A stretch of 8,290 nucleotides of DNA from an uncultured Collinsella sp. (lineage in GTDB: Bacteria; Actinomycetota; Coriobacteriia; Coriobacteriales; Coriobacteriaceae): NCBI GenBank assembly GCA_902493145.1, contig CABUOA010000060.1:1-8290 (forward strand), written 5' to 3'. This document shows, in pieces, positions 1 to 5,752 of the stretch (position 1 is the stretch's first letter; each line of letters begins with the position of its first letter). Both the position numbers and the translations under genes were made by a program. The notes beneath the pieces are model-generated. The model was not told the origin of the DNA. It ran no database searches and worked only from the letters and a program-made list of their open reading frames with translations.

Positions 1-504
1 ATCACCATGGAGAAGGTCTGCGGTCTGTCGCGCGTCGTGAAGTCCAACGCCCAGGTCGCCTTCGACAACGTCGCCCTGTGGCACGAGCGCGACATTTCGC
101 ACTCTTCCGCCGAGCGTGTCGCCCAGGCCGATAGCTTCATCGCGCTTGACCATATGTTCCAGTGCCTCATTCGCGTTATCGACGGCCTGCAGCTGTATCC
201 GGCCCGCATGATGGCCAATCTCAACAAGACCCGCGGCCTCATCTTCTCCTCCAAGGTCCTGCTTGCCCTCGTCGATACGGGTATCACCCGCGAGGATGCG
301 TACGCCATTGTGCAGGAGAACGCCATGGCCACCTGGCACGAGGTGCAGGATTGTGTCTCTGGCCCCACCTTTAAGGAGCGTCTCGAGGCCGATCCGCGCT
401 GCACCGTCAGCCAGGAGAAGCTCGACGAGATTTTTGATCCGTGGGACTTCCTCACCCGCATCGATACGGTCTTCGATCGCCTGGAGCAGCTGAGCTTCGA
501 GTAG
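1..504 (+). CDS. purB: Adenylosuccinate lyase, C-terminal part (5' end outside window)
   Basis: This is the last 167 codons of PurB, open at the left edge; the frame runs in from base 1, so the ATG at 7 is probably internal. PurB is a cytoplasmic homotetrameric lyase of the fumarase/aspartase superfamily. It removes fumarate from SAICAR and from adenylosuccinate, at two steps of purine synthesis. Recognition rests on the block around ALWHERDISHSSAER (positions 79-123), which is near-identical across bacterial PurB proteins, and on the following helices with NKTRGLIFSSKVLLALVDTG and TREDAY, typical of the family's C-terminal region. The catalytic signature SSxMPxKxN would lie upstream, outside the window. 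The gene ends in TAG and is followed by an intrinsic terminator, so it is the last gene of its transcript. Codons are strongly C/G-ending, as in purC at the other end. Confidence 0.96.
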   Translation: MTMEKVCGLSRVVKSNAQVAFDNVALWHERDISHSSAERVAQADSFIALDHMFQCLIRVIDGLQLYPARMMANLNKTRGLIFSSKVLLALVDTGITREDAYAIVQENAMATWHEVQDCVSGPTFKERLEADPRCTVSQEKLDEIFDPWDFLTRIDTVFDRLEQLSFE

Positions 505-547
505 GGTTAACCTAATTCGACCGCTTGCGGATGCATTTCAACCTTTG

Positions 548-580
548 GCGCCTTGCCCGTCTTGGGCGAGGCGCTTTTTT
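548..580 (+). terminator. Rho-independent terminator after purB
   Basis: An 11-bp stem (548-558 with 564-574; ten Watson-Crick pairs and one G-U) closes a 5-base loop, GTCTT, and runs straight into six T residues at 575-580. This is a textbook intrinsic terminator and lies 44 bases past the purB stop. It separates purB from the solute-binding protein gene, so that gene needs its own promoter. Confidence 0.93.
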
Positions 581-581
581 A

Positions 582-610
582 CTGTCGCATATGCGCCCGG
601 GTAATAAAAT
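582..610 (+). promoter_or_regulatory. Possible promoter for the solute-binding protein / cyclase unit
   Basis: A TAAAAT hexamer at 605-610 matches the -10 consensus at five of six positions. CTGTCG at 582-587 sits exactly 17 bases upstream as a weak -35 (three of six). It lies just after the purB terminator, where a promoter is required. Transcription would begin near 617, downstream of the ATG at 609, which favours the GTG start at 645. Similar AT-rich hexamers arise by chance, so this is tentative. Confidence 0.35.
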
Positions 611-635
611 GAACTCCGACTGCTGTTTCGATGAA

Positions 636-647
636 AGGGGGCACGTG
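636..647 (+). promoter_or_regulatory. Ribosome binding site deciding a GTG start
   Basis: AGGGGG at 636-641 precedes GTG at 645 by three bases (or AAAGGG at 634-639 by five). The alternative in-frame ATG codons at 591 and 609 lack a convincing purine-rich site. The start at 645 also places basic residues (PRRIKR) directly before the hydrophobic segment, as expected of a signal peptide or anchor. Confidence 0.55.
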
Positions 648-1481
648 CCCAGACGCATCAAGCGGGCCACCATCGTCTCGTTTACGCTCATACTCCTTGT
701 TGCCGTCTGTGCGGGCTCCCTGACGTATACCGTTCGAAGCAGTTCTTCCTCCTCGAATGAAGCCGATAGAGATCTCCCGGTGCTCAAAATCGGCGTTACG
801 GATAACGACCCCTATGTGTATGTCGATACCACGGGCGATTACGCCGGTATCGATATCGACATCGCCCGCGAGGCCTGCAAGCGTGCGGGGCTCAAGCCAC
901 AGTTTGTCGATATTGACTGGAACGATCGCGACCGGCTGCTCAAAAACGGTGATATCGATTGCCTGTGGTGTGACTATTCTCCCTGTTATCGCGAGGATAA
1001 GTATTACTGGACCGAGCCGTATCTAACCGTGACGGTCTCGGTTGCCGCCAAGAAAACGAGTGGCATCAAGTCCTTGGCACATCTCGATGGAAGTAAGACC
1101 ATTGCGGTGATTGCGGGTTCGGTGAGTGAACGCCGATTGCTTGCGGGGGATCTGGGGGTCTCGTCGGACGTTCAAATCAAATCATATGGCTCTGCCGAAC
1201 TCTGCAAAGCCGCTCTAGTCAAAGGGTACGTTGACTGCTGGATGGCGGATGTCCAGTCGCTTGACCGACTCGTTGCTCAGTATCCCGGCGTTTACCGTGT
1301 GTTTGCCGACAATGTTATGACGGTTGACCTGGGCGTCGCGTTTGATGACAGCTATGAAGGATCGGTCGTAAAGGATCTCAATACCGCGCTGTTCGACATG
1401 GATCGAGATGGCACGATTGACCGTATTGTGGGCAATTACAAGACAGGAGCGACGACGGGCGGGCAAGGAGGAAATTCATGA
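645..1481 (+). CDS. Family 3 extracellular solute-binding protein, probable amino-acid-type sensor
   Basis: A 278-residue exported protein of the SBP_bac_3 family (periplasmic-type amino acid binding fold). The N-terminus has basic residues then a hydrophobic stretch (about residues 9-25). It lacks a proper lipobox (V-C instead of A/G-C), so it is either cleaved or kept as a membrane anchor, with a six-serine linker before the domain. The domain starts at LKIGVTDNDPY and shows the family's DYAGIDIDIA block, the GDIDC...YRED...WTEPYL block and a C-terminal DRDGTIDRI block. R116 aligns with the ligand-carboxylate arginine (R77) of HisJ/LAO-binding proteins, and D202 may match the amino-group aspartate. 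Six cysteines (78, 106, 109, 114, 187, 198) are unusual. No permease or ATPase gene is in view. The stop overlaps the next start (ATGA), so the product is probably made together with the cyclase, pointing to sensing rather than uptake. The ligand is unknown. Confidence 0.85.
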   Translation: MPRRIKRATIVSFTLILLVAVCAGSLTYTVRSSSSSSNEADRDLPVLKIGVTDNDPYVYVDTTGDYAGIDIDIAREACKRAGLKPQFVDIDWNDRDRLLKNGDIDCLWCDYSPCYREDKYYWTEPYLTVTVSVAAKKTSGIKSLAHLDGSKTIAVIAGSVSERRLLAGDLGVSSDVQIKSYGSAELCKAALVKGYVDCWMADVQSLDRLVAQYPGVYRVFADNVMTVDLGVAFDDSYEGSVVKDLNTALFDMDRDGTIDRIVGNYKTGATTGGQGGNS

Positions 1482-3277
1482 CAACTGATGAGCACCGCTT
1501 GAGTCGAAAGACTCTGAACGTCATAGCTGCCAGCGTTATTGTCAGCGCCGTCTTGTTAGGCCTGTTGTATACGGTTGGAACCCATCGCTGCCTCGAAAAA
1601 ACGCTTGGGTTTGGCCAAGAAACCATGGTGTTTTTGGAGAACGCTTGCGAAAAATATGACCGCTACGAACAGGGGAGAAAAACCGAGGCGACGCACGATT
1701 TGCTCGCCGCGGTCGAATCGTTTGCGACGTTCCTGTCCTCTGATCGCGTTGAGGTTAACGACGATCTTATCGAGCAATTTGTCCATGCCGAGAACCTTTC
1801 GGGGCTGATGGTCATGGACTCCGATGGCCATATGGCTGCCCACTACGACATCGATGGTCGCGATCCGCTCATGTTGTGGCGAGATGAGTTGGCCTGTTCG
1901 CCGGTCGCATCGATGTATCAAGGTTCCAAAGTGACCTACTCAACTGTCGATGAGCGCCGTGGTGTCGTTTTTGCCGTCTGTGCTGTTCCGTATGGCGACG
2001 GCGTTGCCCTGGCATACCGCTCACTTGTTTCCGATACGGCGGACGACTATTCATATGCCATAGCCGACGTGCTTTCGAACAGTACCTTCCACCAGGGTCC
2101 CACGGTGCTTGTTATGGAGGATGCGGAGATTGTCTCATCCAACAGTGCCGATGCTGACGTGTCGCTCGCCCGACTCCTCACCAGCGTAGGAGTTGAGTGG
2201 AAAGACGACGGCCTGACGCGCATCGAATATCGAGGAGACGAATGGTATGCCGTGCGTGCGGCATATAAGGACTACCGCCTGTTTGCGCTATATCCCAAAT
2301 CTGAGGTCATGTCTGACAGGATTTCATTTGTCGCCGTCGGCGTCTTGGTGTGTCTTGCGTTTTGGGTCGTGGTGCTGTTGGCTCGAAATATCGTTGACCA
2401 CCGCAATTTGGTCGAAAAGGATAAACAGCTCGGCATTATCAATGCCATAAGCGCCATCTACGATTCGACCTTCCTTTTGCATCTCGACACCCTCGAGATC
2501 GAGGGGATCAATATGTCGCCGGCGATAGCGAAAATATTTGCCGAGCACAGCGAGGCATATGACTTTATGGACACGGTCTGCCGGGATATCGTGAGCCCCG
2601 AAAGCCGCGAAGCGGTTGTGGGACTCGTAGATGTAAGTTCGCTTCGTGAACGTATGGAGGGCGTACCGTACTTGGCTGCCGAGGTGCGAGATTGTCGAGG
2701 CGCTTGGTACTCGCTACAGGTTGTCCCCCAGCATCGCGATGAGCAAGGCCGGCTGGAGTCGGTCGTCGTGGCGACGCACAACATATCGATGGTCAAGCAT
2801 GCCGAGGAGCTGTCATATCAAGACAAACTGACGGGGCTTCGCAACCGCAACTATCTTGAATCGCGCGGAGATAGCCTGGTAAACGAGGACTTGCCCGTGA
2901 GCGTGATTATGTTGGACTGCAATTATCTCAAGCGGACCAACGACATCTATGGTCACGAGATGGGGGATGAACTGCTGCGACGGACGGCGTCCGTGCTGCG
3001 GCGGGTGGCTGGTGCGGATTATCTGCCGATGCGCCTTGGCGGCGACGAGTTTTTGCTGGTTTGCCCCCATACTGACAACGAGTCTGCGCTCGGGCTGGAA
3101 CAGGATCTTCGTCTCGGTCTTGCCGCGGTAAGCGATGAGGCCCTGACGGTCAGCGCATCGATTGGCGTGGCGACCGTCGAGACGGCTGGAAATACGCTGG
3201 CCGATGTATATCGTGTCGCCGACCACAATATGTATCGGGAGAAGCGCACGGTCCACGCACAGGGTGCGGACTGCTAA
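1478..3277 (+). CDS. Membrane sensor diguanylate cyclase (extracytoplasmic domain, PAS-like, GGDEF)
   Basis: This 599-residue inner-membrane protein should make c-di-GMP from two GTP. Segments in order: membrane helix about 14-34; extracytoplasmic region about 35-281, plausibly Cache-like (it holds a GLMVMDSDG stretch); second helix about 282-303; a PAS-like region about 313-445 ending in the linker VVATHNISMVKHAEELSYQD; and a GGDEF domain from 449 (DKLTGLRNRNYL). Catalytic features are intact: D480 (metal), N488 and D497 (guanine contacts) and GGDEF at 521-525. The RxxD inhibitory site is absent: the aligned residues 512-515 are G-A-D-Y. No EAL domain is fused. The ATG at 1478 follows AAGGAGG at 1466-1472 and overlaps the upstream stop by four bases, so translation is coupled. 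The activating signal is unknown; the adjacent solute-binding protein is a candidate partner (inference). Confidence 0.92.
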   Translation: MTTDEHRLSRKTLNVIAASVIVSAVLLGLLYTVGTHRCLEKTLGFGQETMVFLENACEKYDRYEQGRKTEATHDLLAAVESFATFLSSDRVEVNDDLIEQFVHAENLSGLMVMDSDGHMAAHYDIDGRDPLMLWRDELACSPVASMYQGSKVTYSTVDERRGVVFAVCAVPYGDGVALAYRSLVSDTADDYSYAIADVLSNSTFHQGPTVLVMEDAEIVSSNSADADVSLARLLTSVGVEWKDDGLTRIEYRGDEWYAVRAAYKDYRLFALYPKSEVMSDRISFVAVGVLVCLAFWVVVLLARNIVDHRNLVEKDKQLGIINAISAIYDSTFLLHLDTLEIEGINMSPAIAKIFAEHSEAYDFMDTVCRDIVSPESREAVVGLVDVSSLRERMEGVPYLAAEVRDCRGAWYSLQVVPQHRDEQGRLESVVVATHNISMVKHAEELSYQDKLTGLRNRNYLESRGDSLVNEDLPVSVIMLDCNYLKRTNDIYGHEMGDELLRRTASVLRRVAGADYLPMRLGGDEFLLVCPHTDNESALGLEQDLRLGLAAVSDEALTVSASIGVATVETAGNTLADVYRVADHNMYREKRTVHAQGADC

Positions 3278-3349
3278 TCTTGCCCCCGCGAGTCCATGCA
3301 TCGTAGGATGTTGAATCGGTGCTTGCGATCATAAGTCGGCTCAGGCGGG

Positions 3350-3390
3350 GATAATAGACGTCTGAAATTTCTTTCTGAGAGGGGATCTCA
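3350..3390 (+). promoter_or_regulatory. Leader of the TSCPD gene: -10-like box and ribosome site within a small hairpin
   Basis: The 113-base gap after the cyclase gene has no intrinsic terminator. GATAAT at 3350-3355 resembles a -10 box, but the best -35-like hexamer, TTGCGA at 3323-3328, is 21 bases away, too far for a good promoter. TGAGA (3376-3380) and TCTCA (3386-3390) are perfect inverted arms around GGGGA, so the ribosome binding site AGAGGGG (3378-3384) lies partly in the stem and loop, ending six bases before the ATG. Either signal may be chance. Confidence 0.3.
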
Positions 3391-3654
3391 ATGATTAGTT
3401 TTGACTACAAGCCGCAGGGTGTATGCTCTCGCAATATTCACCTCAATCTCTCTGACGATGGCAGCAAGGTGCTGGGCGTTGAGTTTACCGGCGGCTGTGA
3501 CGGCAATCTCAAGGCAATCTCCAAGTTAGTCGAGGGTGCTCCTGCCGATCGCGTAATCGAGGTTCTCGCCGGTAATACCTGCGGTATGAAAAAGACCTCT
3601 TGCGCCGATCAGCTTACGCGCGCTATCGAGGCCGCTCGCGCCGAGATCGCCTAA
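3391..3654 (+). CDS. TSCPD domain-containing protein, TIGR03905 type
   Basis: An 87-residue cytoplasmic protein matching the short family of uncharacterised TSCPD proteins (TIGR03905), at the family's usual size. Key blocks are GVCSRNI near the start, FTGGCDGN at 32-39, and NTCGMKKTSCADQL at 62-75, which carries the name-giving motif (here TSCAD). The cysteines at 12, 36, 64 and 71 are the spots expected to be conserved and look like a possible metal site, which is inference. TSCPD domains also occur at the C-terminus of some B12-dependent ribonucleotide reductases; the stand-alone form has no established role known to me. The start is supported by AGAGGGG six bases upstream. The TAA stop shares its last base with the ATG of the lipoprotein gene (TAATG), so the two are likely co-translated. 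Confidence 0.9.
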   Translation: MISFDYKPQGVCSRNIHLNLSDDGSKVLGVEFTGGCDGNLKAISKLVEGAPADRVIEVLAGNTCGMKKTSCADQLTRAIEAARAEIA

Positions 3655-4865
3655 TGGGTATCGCCGACCACATCAAGAATGGAATATCGCGCCGTGGCTT
3701 TGTGCTCGGCGGTGCTGTCGCGGGCGCTGCCACGGTGCTTGCCGGTTGCTCGAAAAAAACGGGCACCAGCGACGATGCCGCCGGCGAGCCGCAGGTTATC
3801 AAGGACGATTCGAAGATTGTCTCGATCACTGATGAGTACGAAGCTGTTGATATCGATCTTGAGCCGGCGGCGTCGTGGACGCTGCCGCTGGGCACGCTGC
3901 TGTACTACTGCGATGGCGACTACGCCGCCGCGATGATGGCGCCTGCTTCTGCCCTGCATGCCAATACGCTTGGTGTGCTCAACCTGGGCGATGGCTCGCT
4001 TACCACATTAATCGAGGATCCTATCGAGGGCACGGGATATGCTTTTTACGATGTCCGTGCCGCCGATGGCGTGTTTGCGTGGGTTGAGATGAACTTTGCC
4101 AATTCATCGTGGAAGCTCTACGCTCAAAATCTGTCGGGCGCTTCGCTCTCTGGCGACGTGGCTGAGCTCGATCGAGGTGGCAAGGACTATGATCCGCCCC
4201 TGTTTACGGCGTTCGGGTCATCGGTCATCTGGTATAAAATGCCTTCGGCAGGCGGCAATAAAACGAGTAGTGATTCGTTTTGCTATCGTCGCTCGCTTGA
4301 TGAATCCAAGGCCGAGGTAATTTGGAAATCGATGGGCCGCTTTGCATCGGCCCCGCGCGCGAGCGACGGCATTTTGACCATCTCGCCGCGTGTCCGCAAC
4401 GACGAAGGCGTCTACTACGGCATAACGGCAATCGATCTGACCGATGGCAACAACACCAAACGTGCCCAGCTAGTCCTTCCCTCGTCAGTCTCGCCTTTCG
4501 AGGCCGTATATATGGGCGATACCTTCGTGTTTTCTATCGAGGCGACCTATAGTGGCGTGGGCAGCCTGGGCAATATGGGCACGTATATCGGTAATGAGGG
4601 AGGGCCATACCTCTTTCTGTCCCGCGAGCCGCTCGCATGTGCTGCCGGCAAGAAGAATAAATATCTCGTTAAGGTACAGGCATCGCATTTTCTCATCGAC
4701 ACCTCTGCCAAGACCTATGGCTCGCTGTTGTCGCCCGACCGCGCTTTGGAATATGGCGATTATCCAGCTACGGCGGGAAAATCGGACTCATTCCTTACGT
4801 ACGCCACGGTGCGCAACAGCCAGGGTATACCCGAGACGGTCACCGCACGCCTATTCTCTCTTTAA
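3654..4865 (+). CDS. Twin-arginine signal lipoprotein of unknown function
   Basis: A 403-residue exported protein. The N-terminus has a Tat-type motif, SRRGFV (residues 12-17), a hydrophobic Ala/Gly stretch, and a lipobox LAGC with the lipidated cysteine at C32. It is therefore expected to be exported folded through Tat and anchored on the outer face of the membrane. The following low-complexity linker (SKKTGTSDDAAGE) fits a tether. The rest contains no catalytic motif that I recognise. Repeated short strand-like segments, several reading like D-G-x-hydrophobic turns (for example VLNLGDGSLTTL and AIDLTDGNN), would suit a beta-propeller or other beta-rich fold; this is only an impression. The start at 3654 has no strong ribosome site and probably depends on translation of the TSCPD gene. 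In-frame TTG at 3600 would lie inside that gene and is less likely. Function and partner are unknown. Confidence 0.8.
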   Translation: MGIADHIKNGISRRGFVLGGAVAGAATVLAGCSKKTGTSDDAAGEPQVIKDDSKIVSITDEYEAVDIDLEPAASWTLPLGTLLYYCDGDYAAAMMAPASALHANTLGVLNLGDGSLTTLIEDPIEGTGYAFYDVRAADGVFAWVEMNFANSSWKLYAQNLSGASLSGDVAELDRGGKDYDPPLFTAFGSSVIWYKMPSAGGNKTSSDSFCYRRSLDESKAEVIWKSMGRFASAPRASDGILTISPRVRNDEGVYYGITAIDLTDGNNTKRAQLVLPSSVSPFEAVYMGDTFVFSIEATYSGVGSLGNMGTYIGNEGGPYLFLSREPLACAAGKKNKYLVKVQASHFLIDTSAKTYGSLLSPDRALEYGDYPATAGKSDSFLTYATVRNSQGIPETVTARLFSL

Positions 4866-4924
4866 GCTTAGAGGGGTTAAAAAGGCGCCAACAGGGGAAT
4901 AAACGCGTTGTAATTGTGAGTACC

Positions 4925-4963
4925 GCCCGCCGAGCTGCCGCGTCATAGTGGCATCCGGCGGGC
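4925..4963 (+). repeat. GC-rich inverted repeat between lipoprotein and regulator genes
   Basis: GCCCGCCG (4925-4932) pairs perfectly with CGGCGGGC (4956-4963). An inner stem, TGCC (4936-4939) with GGCA (4950-4953), continues the hairpin to a short loop. No T-run follows on either strand, so it is not a classical intrinsic terminator. It may be a terminator without a U-tract for the lipoprotein transcript, a stability hairpin, or a protein-binding palindrome upstream of the response regulator. Confidence 0.55.
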
Positions 4964-4973
4964 TCAGGTGCGT

Positions 4974-4979
4974 TAAAAT
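4974..4979 (+). promoter_or_regulatory. Possible -10 box for the two-component operon
   Basis: TAAAAT matches the -10 consensus at five of six positions and lies 40 bases before the regulator start, just after the GC hairpin. The hexamer 17 bases upstream (GCATCC) is a poor -35, so any promoter here would need an activator. The rest of the 153-base gap (4866-5018) holds nothing else I can name. Confidence 0.22.
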
Positions 4980-5018
4980 GGGCTTGTTCTTAGCTGATTG
5001 AGACAGGGGGGCCGTGTT

Positions 5019-5741
5019 ATGGCTTCAGATGCAAAAAAGATTCTGCTGGTCGAGGATGAGAAGGCAATCCGTGACGCCGTCGCTGCCTATCTCGAGCGCG
5101 AAGGCTACTGGGTTGTGGGTGTCGGCGACGGCCAGTCCGCGATCGAGGAGTTCGAGAAGCATCAGTTTGACCTGGTCGTGCTCGACCTTATGCTCCCCAA
5201 GATCCCCGGCGAGCGCGTTTGCCGCACCATTCGCGATACCTCGGATGTCCCCATCATCATGCTGACTGCCAAGGGCGAGATCGAGGACCGTATTATCGGT
5301 CTTGAGCTCGGCGCCGACGACTATCTGATCAAGCCGTTCTCGCCGCGCGAGCTTGTCGCGCGCGTACGCGCCTTGTTCCGCCGTGCCCATCAGGCCGACG
5401 AGCCAGCCGTCGAGGTACTCGACTTCGGCGATCTGGTCATCGATATCTCGGGCCACAAGATTTTGGTCGAGGGCAAGGAAGTCGACCTGACGGCTTCCGA
5501 GTTTAAGCTGCTCACCACGCTTGCCCGTCACCCCGGTCGCGTCTACAACCGCATGGAGCTGGTCGAGAAGGTGCTCGGCTACGACTTTGAGGGCTATGAG
5601 CGCACCATCGATAGCCACGTGAAGAACCTTCGCGCCAAGCTGGGCGATGATCCCAAGAAGCCCAAGTGGCTCTACACCGTCCACGGTGTCGGCTATCGCT
5701 TCGAGGCTCCGGCCAAGACCGATAAGTCGGACGAGAAATAG
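5019..5741 (+). CDS. OmpR/PhoB-family response regulator
   Basis: A 240-residue DNA-binding response regulator, standard length for the family. The receiver domain (about 7-120) has the acidic pair E12/D13, phospho-acceptor D56 in VVLDLMLPK, T83 in MLTAKG, and K105 in DDYLIKPF, so all key residues are present. A winged-helix effector domain (about 135-233) follows, with DLTASEFKLL, a recognition-helix region around YERTIDSHVKNLRAKLG, and the wing WLYTVHGVGYRFE. The ATG at 5019 has CAGGGGGG at 5004-5011, seven bases upstream; the in-frame TTG at 4998 lies before that site and is not used as the start. The kinase gene begins 11 bases after the stop, so the two form an operon and the kinase should phosphorylate D56. 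The regulon is unknown; neighbouring promoters are candidates only by proximity. Confidence 0.96.
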   Translation: MASDAKKILLVEDEKAIRDAVAAYLEREGYWVVGVGDGQSAIEEFEKHQFDLVVLDLMLPKIPGERVCRTIRDTSDVPIIMLTAKGEIEDRIIGLELGADDYLIKPFSPRELVARVRALFRRAHQADEPAVEVLDFGDLVIDISGHKILVEGKEVDLTASEFKLLTTLARHPGRVYNRMELVEKVLGYDFEGYERTIDSHVKNLRAKLGDDPKKPKWLYTVHGVGYRFEAPAKTDKSDEK

Positions 5742-5752
5742 GGAAATCACAT

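Noticed and set aside
687..722. Possible lipobox in the solute-binding protein
   Set aside because: The cysteine is preceded by valine (LVAVC), whereas G, A or S is expected at -1, so lipidation is not supported.
3254..3272. CACGCACAGGG resembling the start of a GEMM-I c-di-GMP riboswitch
   Set aside because: It lies within the coding end of the cyclase and the second conserved half (GGACGCAAAGCC-like) is missing downstream.
3600..3653. Upstream in-frame TTG start for the Tat lipoprotein
   Set aside because: It would overlap the TSCPD gene by 55 bases and move the twin-arginine motif away from the N-terminus; ATG 3654 gives a normal signal.
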